Positions 11,776 through 23,210 are shown, numbered from the stretch's first letter. The stretch: DNA of 62,000 nucleotides from Cristatella mucedo (GCA_009760855.2 WPIO01000018.1:1472501-1534500); one strand, 5' to 3'. Translations and numbers: made by a program. The notes: generated from the sequence alone by a model not told the origin.

Positions 11776-12476
11776 TCATTTTTAGGGCGCATAAGAACTG
11801 CTCAGCAGGGAACCCCTCTGTCCTAGAGCCTCGAGCAAGAGAACGCAGTAGGGCCATGAGGTGATTGATATTGGCTAGCCTGTCAACCCTATAGTCCCGG
11901 CTAGCAATTTAAGAATAGGGCAACGCTTGCCCAAGGTCTCAGTCACCGCCAGCCGTCCTATAGTTGCTGGACGGGCTTCCGTAAGAGAGAAAGGTGTCTG
12001 ACAAGCACCTGCGTTCTCTAGAACTCAGCGGGCTTGACAGACGGTTTCCGTTAGAACAAGACAGTTGGCGGAAGAGCCTATGCGTTCTAGAGCTGCAAGA
12101 AAGAGAACGCAGAGGTCACTGGGGCGATTGATCTTGGCTGGCTTGTCTACCCCATTGTCCCGGAAAGTTATGTATTGATAGGGCGACGCTCGCTCGAGGT
12201 TCCTTCTTCGTCTTTGGCTCCGTGTCGACGCCGTCGAAGGTATTTGCCGGACTCGTTTCTCTGAAGCCGACGGAGAAGGGCGGCCTGTTTACCGGCGATT
12301 GAGGGACAGGACGAAACAGCGCAAGGAGGATTCGGTGAAAGCCAACTAATACGGCGATATCGCGCCCGAGCTCACATTTAACGTTGCTTTTGTGTTTTGC
12401 TTGCGTGCGCACGCACGTGGTCTCGGCAAGAGTGTTTTGGTATAGCCTCTGAGGCGTTCCTGCCGTTAAGGTGGAA

Positions 12477-12678
12477 GCGGAGCCCTAGTTCTTCAGTCAG
12501 TGTCTAAGCTGTGGTTCGGGCTCCGCCTATATGGGTCGTTCTACACTAGAGATGTTGGTAGCCTAAGTGCTGGGACGTATTTCCCCTGCAACCGTGCTTG
12601 TGCTGTTGTGAGCCTGCGAGGAGTATGAAAGGTAAAACTGAGCTAGAGGCGCAGCAACACTGGGCGCTTGCGAATAAA
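12477..12678 (+). other. Hairpin followed by AATAAA signal
   Basis: A perfect 9-bp inverted repeat, GCGGAGCCC (12477-12485) and GGGCTCCGC (12518-12526), encloses 32 bases. It is followed by CTATATGGG and, about 145 bases later, AATAAA (12673-12678). The order could be LTR-like or the 3' end of a transcript. No coding region could be tied to it. Confidence 0.3.
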
Positions 12679-12892
12679 GCTCAGTAAAATCTCCTATTTG
12701 TGAGTGACTCTCTTTCCATTTCACGCCGCGAACTCACCACCCCCTTAATAACGATAAGTAAGTCAGCGCCAGAAGCACTCGTTTTGTGGAGGCCTGCTTA
12801 TTGTGCGTTGGCGCCCACCCAACCGCATTCGGCAGTAGGTTGCACCGCTCGATAAGCGGCATGTTACGCGTACTCCGCCGAGCCTTCGGCGT

Positions 12893-12975
12893 TACAAGTA
12901 GCATGGAAGTAGCAGCTCAGGGCCGCTGAAAAGGATGAGCCATAGTCGGCAGCAGGAGAGTAGATGTCATTGCTG
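12893..12975 (-). repeat. Short LINE-B fragment
   Basis: The plus strand here reads AGTAGCATGGAAGTAGCAGC and GATGAGCCATAGTCGGCAGC, as in the LINE-B copies at 35970-36040 and 60630-60700. Only about 80 bases remain. No tail is present, so this is an internal fragment rather than a fresh insertion. Confidence 0.7.
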
Positions 12976-12992
12976 TGCGTCATGCGGCGAAT

Positions 12993-13088
12993 GTTGAACG
13001 CCGAACGAATGCTAGCACAGTCTCTATCAGTTACGTTGGGGTTGAACGCCGAACGAATGCTAGCACAGTCTCTATCAGTTACGTTGGG
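12993..13088. repeat. Perfect 48-bp tandem duplication
   Basis: Two identical 48-base units, beginning GTTGAACGCCGAACGAATGC, lie head to tail (12993-13040 and 13041-13088). The absence of mismatches points to a recent duplication or an assembly duplication. The period is a multiple of three, but no coding role is evident. Confidence 0.95.
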
Positions 13089-13356
13089 ATTCGGTCGCTC
13101 CACCTGGTGTCTGCATTTGCGTGCTGTCAAAAAAGCGACGCAATTGATTTTAGGGAGGGGCCGACGTTAAATATATTTGGCGTATGCAATACCTGAGAGG
13201 TCGCGCAAACTCAATCGCCGTCTCGCGCTCAGTCGTAACGCTCCCACGACGCTTAACGAGCCGGTGTAATGGCGGCGCCAGCCGAACCAGCCGAATTATG
13301 GCGGTCAGTTATTATTCGCGATTATGCGATTATAGGACAGCTTATTGCAGAGACCA

Positions 13357-13394
13357 TATAAAAGGCCGGCGCCCCGAGATTGCAGCGAGTCATT
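13357..13394 (+). promoter_or_regulatory. Candidate core promoter (TATA plus initiator)
   Basis: TATAAAAG at 13357-13364 is followed 35 bases later by TCATT (13390-13394), an initiator-like sequence with its A at 13392. An ATG at 13463 opens a 20-base frame that runs into a GTAAGT donor at 13483, which would make a very short first coding exon. Distances suit RNA polymerase II, but no downstream exon was found. Confidence 0.4.
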
Positions 13395-13951
13395 ATTCAA
13401 GACTCGGGAATTGGCGTTGGAGCTTATCTGAGCTATAGTCCACACAGCTGTTGGCGCACGTCATGGGTGCTGTCGAATGCCTGTAAGTCAGTTGGCGTTA
13501 AATGACCTGTCTACATTATGGATAAGGAGGACTTGACGTGCAAAGGTATTCGCGCTTGTGGTCGCAGCCGCGTTTCTGTGACTGCCGGCGTACCCAAATG
13601 CATAGGTGCAGCACCTATAAGCTGCTAGTCGTGCTACAAGGTAGAGGTGTCTCCTGTAATCGTCACATTTCGGCTGAGACTAGCGCCGTTACAAGCGCTG
13701 CGTATGCGGCCTCCCACCATTCGCGGATGCTCATCGCACTTGCGACACCGCCGCAGCGAATCGCTATTGGGGCGAGGGTTCAGCGAGACCCAAGCTACAT
13801 CGATATTACAAAAGCTGCTACACCGTGATGCCACGACCGGGGCGATATGGGCAATGACGCGCGAGCGAATCCAGTTCGAGAAGCCTCGAGGCAATTCTGA
13901 GGCGGCGCAGTGGGCGCGGCATCGCGGCCATGCTGTTCCGCCCCCGGCCCG

Positions 13952-13966
13952 ATTGGCCTGGCCAAT
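13952..13966. promoter_or_regulatory. Inverted pair of CCAAT boxes
   Basis: ATTGGCC-T-GGCCAAT is an exact palindrome holding a CCAAT box on each strand, flanked by CCGCCCCCGGCC upstream and CCACGCCCA downstream. Such paired NF-Y-type sites are common in TATA-less and bidirectional promoters. Confidence 0.4.
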
Positions 13967-15242
13967 GGGAGTGCCGCGCGTGAGCGCGACAGACACCCGG
14001 CTGCCTGAGCCACGCCCACTGGCTTGCGGCAACGCTGCGCCCGCCGCCCTAGGGGTCCGTCTGCGACACGACTAATCGATCGGCTAATTAGCCGCAGGAA
14101 ACAGACGGTGGCCAGGATATTTTGTCAATTTTTTTTTATCCCGCCGTGTCGCTGACATCGAGGCCAAACTTCGGCTGCAGCTGCCCCTCTCGAACTGGGT
14201 TCGGCCAGCCCGCTCTGCGCCCGTTGACGCTATCTCTGGCCGCGCATCGACGTCAGGCCGGCGACTGGGGAGTTAGAGCAGCGATAAACTGTAGGTCAAG
14301 GTAAGCACAAAGCTGCGCAAAGTCGAACAGGCAGATGCGAAAGCTCGCAAGAGCGGCGGCGTTGCAATAGCGCACCTGGAGGCGTCTTCGAGGCGCCCGA
14401 ATTGAAACGACGCCACGAGGGGTGCGGGCGCGTGAGCCACTACACGTGCCACACTCGCCCTGCCGAAGCTGCGGCCGCGACGCAAAGACGGCGCGAAGCC
14501 TTGAAAACCAAAACGGATTCGGGCTCGCACGCGTCCATTTGACATTTGACATTCAACGGCGGAGAACGAGACGCGTGCGGAATCGGCACTGCTCGGGTCC
14601 GCGCCCTCCTGTCTTCTCCGCATTATTTGGGGAACTGCAAACCGTGTTCCCTTTCGTTGTACTGGGGAATCGAATCTCCAGAGCAGGAGGAGAATGGGCC
14701 GAGTGCCGCTTAATTCAGCTGCAGAAGAATGCGAGAGTACTTGTCCAAACAGATCCAGTAGGTGGACTTTAAGGTGGTTAACCCGTGCTGTAGCTGATAA
14801 CTAACAAATGCACCTCCAAGAAGCCCGTTTAAACCATACACGTATATAGCGGTCTCCTGTCGTATTGGAAATAACCTCTCGTTGAAAACCAGCTGCTCCC
14901 CTATAAAAAAGTAACTAGTTTTGACAGTGATAGAAAAAGGCCCGTCAACCCATTGCTTATTAAACCACTCTCAGTCGGGCCACGAGGTCAGTTTGGCTCT
15001 GAAGACAACTTGAAGACACCTATGGCCACAGATTAGAAAGGCCTCTGGCTAGTAAAGTGCGCTGAAAAATGTACGGGTAAGAAATGAAACCTTTGAGCTC
15101 TATGTCGACCAGTTCTAAACTGCCGAATTATTCTAGAATTTCCCGAATTTTCACGATCAGGAAACGATTACCCACTAATATTTCCATAAAAGTTGAAGTT
15201 GCGTAATGGGCAGTCAGTCAACCTATAGGCTATGGACCAGAT

Positions 15243-15304
15243 GGCAACGTTGCCTAAGGCAACGTTGCACAACGTTGCCCAGGGCAACGTTGTGCAACGT
15301 TGGC
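15243..15304. repeat. Array of five AACGTT palindromes (25-bp period)
   Basis: AACGTT occurs at 15246, 15261, 15271, 15286 and 15296, spacing 15-10-15-10, so the array is about two and a half copies of a 25-base unit. Within it are GTTGCCTAAGGCAAC and GTTGCCCAGGGCAAC, inverted repeats with a 3-base gap that look like RFX-type X-box sites. The block can fold into several alternative hairpins. Whether it binds a factor or is a minisatellite is not decided by sequence. Confidence 0.8.
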
Positions 15305-15309
15305 AGTTC

Positions 15310-17270
15310 GGTGGTGCTCTAGGCCTGACGTTAGAGTTACTTACGTCATGGCTGAGGCTGAACACCTATAAGACTATCCACATTCCTTGTCAAATGCGCA
15401 TCTCTACGTCGTGGACATTTCGTTGCTATACTGCGGTATAGCTGCTCTTAATTGCTGCCGATTTCGTCTGATATCGGCAAATCTGCATGCAACGGTGCTG
15501 CACCCACGCGAGTTGCTTTCGGCGATACCAGGCTCAGTCGTCACCTGTATTTGTCGTGCATCGAAAGGGTCCGAGATTGTTTGGAGCGCTGTGTTTGCAG
15601 CCTATGCGTGAGCCGCTACACCACGGCTGTAACACTTAAGTTTGACAGCGCTGGATAAATGCCGATGACCCTGCCTTTAGCAGTCGTCTCTCGCTATTGC
15701 CATTGCTCGTGACCGTATTGGTGAAAGCTGTAAATAAAACATGGATTTCTATATTCAAACTGTTGGGGCTCATGCTAATGCTGGTATTGACGGCCTGAAA
15801 GATGAGCTACAACGTTTCTGTGCCAAACGCTTGGGATAATGACAACCCATCGCAGGAAGTCGGCGAATTGAATGGCAGCGCTCGATCAAACTTGAGGCGA
15901 TTGAGATAGAGGTTTACGGTCGCATTAAACTTGCGATGCACTTCTTCCTGAAGAAGCAGTATTGGAAACATTAGCTGCAACACTGGTTTTTCATCAGGAT
16001 GTGCACCCTTGCGCGTGCCGTGTTTTTGGCTAAGTTCTGTCAGGACGCGAAAGCCGCTACATCTTATTTGTAACAGCAGCGAAGTACGCCGGGGCAAAAA
16101 CTCAAGCTATCCGGGGGATGGAAACTTGGAGAGAATAAAATGAGAGAGCAATTTATTGCTCTCTACATGATGGGATTCATTTGATATAATTTGAGTTTGT
16201 ACTAAGAACTATTCACTTGCAAGTTTAATAGTTGCAGATGGAAAAGTGCCCTTTCTAAGAAAATGGCCTTAGCAGAAAAAGCGATTGAGAAGCAAGCAGT
16301 GATTGCTATTTCTCGTGCATTCACTTTTAGGTACATTCATGATTGTCATCTGTCTGTGCTAAACCCGTCTCAAAATCTTAAAAAAATGAACTTGGGCTTT
16401 TCGGAAACCCTGCCTCACAATTCAACCTCCAGCGCATTTAAAACCACAAAAGTCTTCTGATTGACACTACGTGTCTCCACGCGACGGTATTTAAGCGAAA
16501 CTAAAGACCCATGTTTACTGCAGGTGCCCTTCGGTCTTGGGCTGGAGTACGAAGCTCGCACTTTGCGACCCAGGTTGTGGCTTCGAGCCCTGCTGCAAGC
16601 GGTTCTATATTGTACAGTGCGAGCAGAGGAATAGCCACTAGTAGCCACTCCTGCCCCTGTAGTGTCATATGAATGAGGCCGCTAAATCAGTGACCTTACG
16701 TTTTTGAAGCAACTCATTTGTCCTGGTTAATGGTCCTTCGGCGGACTGTCAACATGTAGGGATCAGCTAAGTTGCTGCGTTCGGAACAAGTAGTCCAATC
16801 CATTCACTTTTGCGATACACCCAGGGTTCAACAGCTGTCGCATGGTCATAGCCACGCGAAGTTGGTCGACAGTCGTTGTGCATGAAGGTCAAACTATTGC
16901 ATGAAACAAGTCGCAAAGTTGGTGCCATCATTATAGAAGGAGCCAGCTAGACATTACAATGCGCACAATAGCAAGTTTTAGAAAACAATGCGAGGAGTTA
17001 CCATGGAAACTCGGAACTGTTAAAATAGATTAGCAGTCATTTACCAATAAGCGTAAAGCTGTGTTGTGCGACGCATAGCCGAGTAACTGCACCAAACATG
17101 CTGCAGAAAAAAGGGTAATCGCAGCGTAAGTTACCAGTATTGGCCATAGTCAAATTACTCTATAGCATAGAGCGTCGCTAGTAGGCTGGCAAAGACGTGA
17201 AGCAGATTGTCGAGCACAATAGCAGCAGCTGATGATCTCAATTGCCGGCACAGTATATATAATATATATA
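15310..17270. other. No gene recognised; small hairpin near 16145
   Basis: No frame here matches a known protein. A 96-codon - strand frame (16097-15807) has a plausible mixed composition but no recognised domain. AGAGAGCAA-TTTA-TTGCTCTCT near 16144-16165 is a perfect 9-bp hairpin. The region 16525-16605 holds a tRNA-like B-box sequence (GGTTGTGGCTTCGAGCC) and may be an old SINE. Confidence 0.4.
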
Positions 17271-17280
17271 TATATATATA

Positions 17281-17414
17281 ATTCATTTATATAGTGCTCC
17301 AAGAGAACCTAATCTCTATTAGGGCGCTTCACATATGCCTCGGGGCTCTAGCCCACGACCTCAGTCAAACCTTGGGCGGGGCGAGCACCTTAACCGCTAG
17401 ACCAAACCAGCTCG
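17281..17414 (-). repeat. tRNA-derived SINE (family 1)
   Basis: On the - strand: a tRNA-like head with GGTCTAGCGGTTAAGG (A-box region) and GAGGTCGTGGGCTAGAGCCC (B-box region), a short body, then the tail AGCGCCCTAATAGAGATTAGG...GAGCACTATATAAATGAAT. The tail copies the LINE-A terminus. The insertion abuts a (TA)n run at 17257-17280. It is about 85% alike, by eye, to the SINE at 40268. Confidence 0.85.
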
Positions 17415-17659
17415 GCGTAGCAGTCTTGAAACAAGTTACAGCAGTCACAGACTACGCAGCAGCCATAATCAGCATCGGAAGAACTACCGGATATACATCA
17501 TCAGACAGGGCTAAGGAACATGATGTCTACGCATAATCAGCAACTATTTCTGCCCTTTCGTGTCTGAGCACAAGCAGTGCTTCTCGAGCTATTGTTTTCA
17601 CAACATTTCGCCACACACACAGATATCGAACTATTTCTTGCACCAGCAATTTATGGGTT

Positions 17660-17712
17660 GTCTTGTCGCTCTTGACATTTATTGGATTGACAATAGTAGG
17701 CGGTTCAATCAT
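17660..17712 (+). repeat. Left target-site duplication of LINE-B insertion
   Basis: 53 bases that recur at 18178-18230 with 45 of 53 positions identical and no gap. They bracket a 5'-truncated LINE-B copy exactly. Confidence 0.7.
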
Positions 17713-18177
17713 AAACTGACGCACAAGGCCCGCCACGGCTTGGCTCCTCCATGCCTAGCTGAATTACTGCACCGGTCTCAGCCTCCACGTGCCCACAGGT
17801 CCTGTATGGACAATGAATTAGCTGTTCAATTCCTTCTCTTGAAGACCGTAAGCGACAGAGGCTTTAGCTCTGCAGAACTTGGACTGTGGAACTCGCTTCC
17901 ACGATTCTTACACAACGGCAGCTATTCTCCAACTTCCTTCTATAACTCGTCCTTTTCAGCGGTCCTGAGCTGCTGCTTCCATGCTACTCACTACTTCAAC
18001 TGCTCTCCTGACTCCACTGCGCTTCTCACCTTCTATTTGTCGCATGAGAGGAAATCTGTGGCCACCGAATGCGTACCGAAAGTCGCTTAGGCTGTGAGTG
18101 CGCTACACAAAACTCTCCTGCATAACACCCACATATTCTTTATGTCTTCTCGAGTTACAGACGGAGATTTGTTGATC
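17713..18177 (+). repeat. LINE-B 3' end bounded by 53-bp repeats
   Basis: Contains the C-terminal ORF2 region (KLTHKARHGLAPPCLAELL and FSSAELGLWNSLPRFL) and the LINE-B 3' UTR ending GAGTTACAGACGGAGAT. The insertion begins within the coding part, so it is 5' truncated. Direct repeats on both sides fix its borders, and confirm that the family's real 3' end lies just after ACAGACGGAGAT. Confidence 0.85.
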
Positions 18178-18230
18178 GTCTTATTGCCCGTGACATTTAT
18201 TTGATTAACAATAGTAAGTGGTTCAATCAT
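18178..18230 (+). repeat. Right target-site duplication of LINE-B insertion
   Basis: Partner of 17660-17712. The eight mismatches between the two indicate considerable age. Confidence 0.7.
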
Positions 18231-19479
18231 GCGGCCTTAATGAGCGTATCCAGTTTCAGCCTTGGAGCAGTTTCAGCATAATAATAAAAATAATAGTAAT
18301 AATAATGCACTTGATCAACAGATTGCTATGCGATGCTGGGCCGCCAGTGCCACCTTGAACAATGAGTTGCAGGAGCATTCATTTATATTTCGCTAAGGTC
18401 GGACCAATTATTTCCCGTCAATTCTCTTAGCTGCGGCTCAAAAATGGGTTCGAAATTCACAAACACTCAGCAGATTTTTTCCTGAATCCCAAAGTTCGGT
18501 AGAGCAGGCAGGTAGACCGGGGCTTTAGTGTGCACGCAAACAATATCGTGTCCGCGCTTTAGATATTCTTGAGAAATATAGAAATCGATTGTCCAGATTC
18601 GACGTTAATAAAATACAGTCATAGGAAACGATCCCAGCGCCAGACGACTTGACAGAGTTCTAAGAAATTCTGTCAGCCTTTTGACGCCTGGTATTACAAT
18701 AGTGCTGGGTGCTGCCACCCCAGCACTTGTAGCACGCAAACGTCTTTTAATACAGGGCTAGAGTCTAAGCTTCAGTGAACGCTTCAGTGCAGCGGGTCGT
18801 GAAATGATAAGGCTTGCGAGTTTTTCCATTGGGCATCTACATTTGTGGTCAAGTGTAGGCAAACATTCAGCATTCGTTTAAACATTCACGTAATTTTCTA
18901 GAAATATAAAATACGCACTGCAGCATCAAATACGGCGGCCATTAGTCGTGCTGACTGATCCAGCGCTTCCAATGAGATACTCGTAATCAACCGAAGGCTG
19001 CTTCGTCTATAAAAAAAATAGTTCGCGCGTCACAGGCTGCTCAATTCTGCTCCATGGTGCTCAGAACTGATCCACACTTCAGGAATTTGGGTGCATCGCC
19101 GAGATAAACGATGCAAAAGTCCTGCCTCTCTTAGGATTCGTTCAACAGAATTGTACACCAGCTTAGCGATGGAATGAAGTGTCTGTGTCATCAGTTCATA
19201 AGTTTTTCGATAAGAGCTTGGAGGCTGTGCCGTGATTAATTTTGTGCCCTTTGAGTTGTCGCTTTGCTGTCAGTCCATGCAATATAACTCAATGTTAAGT
19301 CAGAACTTTCTTGAGTAGCATAAATGGCAGTACAGAACACGGCGCCAGATAAGATCTTATTCAATCTAATTTTGTAGGCAAGAAAAAATTCTATTGGTAA
19401 TTCCAGAACAGCTGCTGTATACTGTAATGATAAAACTCGTAACGCTTTGGCAATATGCTTACCTTACCGAAATTTGATC

Positions 19480-20000
19480 CTGAATGCAGGACATTTCTTG
19501 AAACTAAACGACCATAAAACTGAACTGCTGCTCATAGGACACCCTGAGCGTAAGGCTGGATTATAAGGCGTTGCTCTTGTAATAGGCGATGCGATCGTGC
19601 GAGCATCAATACGTGATCAAAATTTACGTGTAGATTTCGACAACTGCCTAAGTTTTAAAAGCGCCGTTCAGAAGAATGCTCCTATAGCTAACCATAACGT
19701 CTAGTCCTTATCCTATATTAGGAGCTGTCTTACACGGTGGCTTGCAAAACATTGAACTAGCTCCTTAGTTCTGTCTCGGGTTGATTATTGTAACTCCCCC
19801 CTTTGGAAGGGCTACCGAAAAAGTCTACCAGGCCACTGCAGATGGTAATCAATTAGGCTTCTAGGCTTAGTTTACTAATCCCGGAGGTTTGATCTTGTAT
19901 GAGCTTTGCTAAAAGAGCTAGGACGGCTGCCGGTTAATCAACGGGTAGATTCACTGTATCCAATTTGTATCCAGCCTGCCTGCAGGAGGAGGTCCTTGAG
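19480..20000 (+). pseudogene. Degenerate LINE-B ORF2 fragment
   Basis: Nucleotide-level match to the coding part of the copy at 28745-29405: AAACTGAACTGCTGCTCATAGG, then the block around 19730-19810 with the broken RLDYCNS equivalent, then TTTGCTAAAAGAGCTAGGACGG. Stop codons and frameshifts run through it. No catalytic motif is included. Confidence 0.7.
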
Positions 20001-20424
20001 AAAGTGGCAGCTTCCGTCGCTTCGTGGCTTAGACAGTGTCCCTACTTTGATTGAATCACATAGCCTATTCAATTAACCCAATAGCTTTGTTTTTTACTTC
20101 AAGAACTTCGAACGGTGCATGCATGAGCGAGCTTTTAGGCGTCCTACATTGACCAATTAAATAATTCTTATATATTAGTATTCAAAATTTTCTGAGAATG
20201 ATATCATTAGAAACATAGCTGGTTTGTGGTATATCAAGTTTGGCCCAGGGTACAGGGCCTAGCCTTTGACCTACGAGGTCAAGGGCTGTGGCGTATGTGA
20301 ACCACTTGGGTAGAGATTAGGTTCTCGTATCGCGGTGCCGATTGAATAGTATATATGTATATATATATATACATGCATATATATGTGTTTGTATATAAGG
20401 ATTTATGGAGAAAATATTAAAAAT

Positions 20425-20492
20425 ACAATTGATAAAGCGCCCTCAAAGAACACCATTTCCTTCTAGGCGCTTTACATTTGCTGCAAAGGATG
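20425..20492 (-). repeat. LINE-A tail only
   Basis: Contains AATTGATAAAGCGCCCTCA...TTCTAGGCGCTTTACATTTG, the terminal stem-loop of LINE-A, and little else. This is an extreme 5' truncation of under 100 bases. Confidence 0.8.
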
Positions 20493-20796
20493 ATGCTTCA
20501 TATACGATTTATGTCAGCCGGCGTAAAACTCAGCCCATGAGTTTATGTTGCTAATATTAACCCAATGTAGACTATTCAAGAGCACAGTACAAGCTCCATG
20601 TCAGAGAAATAAAAACAACCTGCCAAGTAAATCGGAATTGTGAAGCGACTTTTAACTTTTAAAACAGCAACTATTCAAAAAGAGCTAAGCAAAACTGATT
20701 TTCATATATCAAATACCATTTGTGACTGTAATTGCCACCTACGGAAAACGAGCCCAGAGCTCAAATCAGCTTAAATTCAAATGCCAAGTCACAACT

Positions 20797-21882
20797 CCTG
20801 CTAATAATAATAATAGTAATAATAATAATGCAGTTGATACAGCACCCTCGGAGAACTCAACCTCTATCTAGGCGCTTTGCATTTGCTACAAAGGGAAACA
20901 CGATTGAATGGTGAGTAATATCATGCCTGATAAACAACACGAATAACATGGTTAGGGATGACATGCACAGGGTCAGCATGCAAATGTAGTTAGTAGCAGC
21001 ATGCACAGTATCAGCACGCATAAGCACATCAAGGACGAATCACAGGGACCCACTAAATGCTGTCCTAAATAGGTGTGTTTTTAAGTTCTTTTAAAATGTC
21101 GTCAAGTCAGGGGAAGTTCTGACGCAAGTTGGGAGGTAGTTCCAGGCTTTGGGAGCATATGAGCTAAATACGCGGTCTCCAAAGGATTTGAGGTTTTTAC
21201 GAGGTATTGCTAAACTGTTGGATTTCAAAAAGCGGGTAGTACGATGATTAGCCTGGTGGGGGAGAAGATCTAGGAGATAGGCTGGAGCCAAAGAATGAAG
21301 TGATCTAAAAGTGAGCGACAAAACCTTGAAGTCGATCCGTTGGTTGACTGGTAATCAGTGCGGGTTGGTGAGAAGTGTTGTGATGTGGCAACTGCGACGC
21401 TCACGACAGACAAGCCTAAATGCAGAGTTTTGCACCAGCTCTAATCGCCTGATTGCACATGCCGATAGGCCAGTAAGCAGTGAGTTACAGAAGTGAAGAC
21501 GGAATGCCACGAATGCATGGACCAACTTCGATTTTGTATCCTTGTCTAAGCAAGCCCGAATTCCAGCAATGTTATGTAGCTGAAAGTAGGCAGATCTGAC
21601 TGTGGAGCTGATATGGTGGTCTAACGAGATGTCACTTTGGAACGTGACGCCTAGATTTTGAGCTGATTCAACAGGAGATATGCTGTCATAGCCAATTTTG
21701 AGCGTCATCCTTTCCAATTTCTGAATCACACTGGGTTTGCTCATAAATAGTAGGTCAATTTTATCATCGTTTAGTTTGAGAAAATTTGCCGCCATCCATG
21801 TGGGTTGTCATCAATGCATGCAGCAAGTGAGTTGAGACAATTCGAGGTGCTCGAAGGCGGGAAGGGATCAAAGCAAAGGCAG
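20797..21882 (-). repeat. LINE-A copy, 1.1 kb, 5'-truncated
   Basis: On the - strand it begins in the region after the YADD box (a broken CFDPFPPSSTSN-like stretch, then AANFLKLNDDKIDLLFM) and continues through RNLGVTFQSDISLDHHI, RLHFCNSLLTGLSACAIRRL and FSSYAPKAWN to the 3' UTR, stem-loop and (ATT)n. Two frames (21795-21355 and 21321-21091) cover most of it, separated by one frameshift. Catalytic residues are absent. Confidence 0.9.
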
Positions 21883-21889
21883 AACTCGT

Positions 21890-23210
21890 TGCCTTGGCCT
21901 AGGCCTTCGATTAGGAGTCAGCAAACTTGTCGGACTACTAGGCCATGTTAGGAGGTCAAGAAGGCACACTAGGCCAGAACAAACCGAGCCCACTCCGCCG
22001 GCTTGGCGGAGTGGGCGTGACGAGACCAACAACCAAGCAGTCGCAAAAGACACACAGGCATGCACAGCAATTATGGGGAGACAGACGCATAGCATCCCTC
22101 CTCGGTCAGGCGCTCCTGTTTTAAGTTCTTAAAGTAAACGCGGGCCACACCTTGAGCCGCAACAGCAGAAATGAATCAGACCTAAAACGCGACGGCTCAA
22201 TTAGGCCGGTTCCATCAATAAATAACTAGGGGGCCGCTAAGCCGGACTGGAGCAAGGAGCATGGCCGGATCCGGCCTCAAGGTCGGGGTTTGCCGACCTC
22301 TGCCTTCGATCGTCGCATTATCGCGAATAGTGATTATCAGCCATGATATAGCTGGTTTAACTGGCATGGTGGTTTCACTGCCTCCTTAAATAAAGGCCGT
22401 CCTCGGCCGTAATATAAAAATTAACCTAACGAGCAGGAAGATTGCCAACGTTCAGCTTTCTCCACCTCTTCAGGCTCGAACATTTATTATTTTATGTTAT
22501 TATTTTCATTATTGCTACCGAGGATTTTCGAGTCGTCTTCTACTAAGCTGCAGCAGTAGCTGTCGTGACCTAATTTTTCGCACCAACAGCCGTTTTACCT
22601 ACGAGCTGACTGCACTTCAAAACGTCTCCGGAATTCTTGGCTTTTCATAAATTCGGGTACTTTGCACGTCACTTGGCTAGAGACAGGAGAGCTCCTTTAG
22701 CCTTGGTGCTATCTTAACATATCCCCGGACCGATATCGTGCTAAAACGAGATTTGTGCACACAACTCAGAGAGAAGCAAATCTTCCTATACGTGTGCACG
22801 AGCGAATGCAAGTTTTTCTTATCTCGCTCAGTACTGGCGTTGCCTCGGCCATTCAGCTTTGTCTGCCTTTCGTTAATTTAGAATATAAATTTGACAAGCT
22901 AAATTTTAAGAAGTCTGTGGGTCATGATTGACAATGTTCAGTATCTAACATCTCTAGGAAGCATGCGCCCACCGGCAGACTTTCGAAACGCAGCAAGCAG
23001 ATAAATTGATAAGCAGATAAGCTGCTGCGAAACAGAGAAGGAAGTCGAATGTATTAGCTTTTTCGAGACGCAGACTCAGCCAACGCAGCATAGTCGTAAC
23101 CGATACGCGTTGATCTAAATGTGCATGTTCAAAGATAAGAACGTCACAGACACAGGATGCAAAGTCGATGGTATAATCCAAGAAGAAGTCAAACAGATAT
23201 TACGACAAGC
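21890..23210. other. No gene recognised apart from repeat C
   Basis: A short inverted repeat (CCACTCCGCCGGCTTGGCGGAGTGG split at 21990-22014) is visible. Nothing looks coding. Two - strand frames of 75 codons have no recognisable similarity. Confidence 0.45.
22317..22440 (+). repeat. Repeat C, copy 1 (ends in AATAAA)
   Basis: Shares with 25078-25190 the order TGATYRTCAGCCATRAT, AGCTRGTTTARCTGGCA, GTTTCACTG and TAAATAAAG, followed in each by a short GC-rich palindrome (GGCCGTCCTCGGCC here). Both end after the AATAAA, as a polyadenylated or LTR-type unit might. Family unknown. Confidence 0.5.

Larger units (their letters stand above)
13200..14720. promoter_or_regulatory. GC-rich, CpG-rich promoter-like island
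   Basis: A stretch of about 1.5 kb is clearly richer in GC and CpG than the flanks. It contains a TATA element (13357), an inverted CCAAT pair (13952-13966) next to GC boxes, and a homeodomain-type CTAATTAG at 14083-14090. GTAAGT (13483) and GTAAGC (14300) could act as splice donors of short leader exons. Open frames of 100-140 codons on both strands are Arg/Ala/Pro-rich and overlap each other, as expected of GC-rich non-coding DNA. I see no recognisable protein. Confidence 0.45.

Noticed and set aside
11058-12720. Full LTR retrotransposon
   Set aside because: Only TATA- and AATAAA-like signals were found; no gag, protease, RT or integrase motif and no paired LTR is visible.
13647-14075. 142-codon frame in the GC island
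   Set aside because: Overlapped by an antisense frame of similar length and by promoter-like elements; composition follows GC content.
17281-17414. A genuine tRNA gene
   Set aside because: The head is tRNA-like, but there is no closing acceptor stem, and a LINE-type tail follows; it is a SINE. The same holds for 33940, 40268 and 40470.
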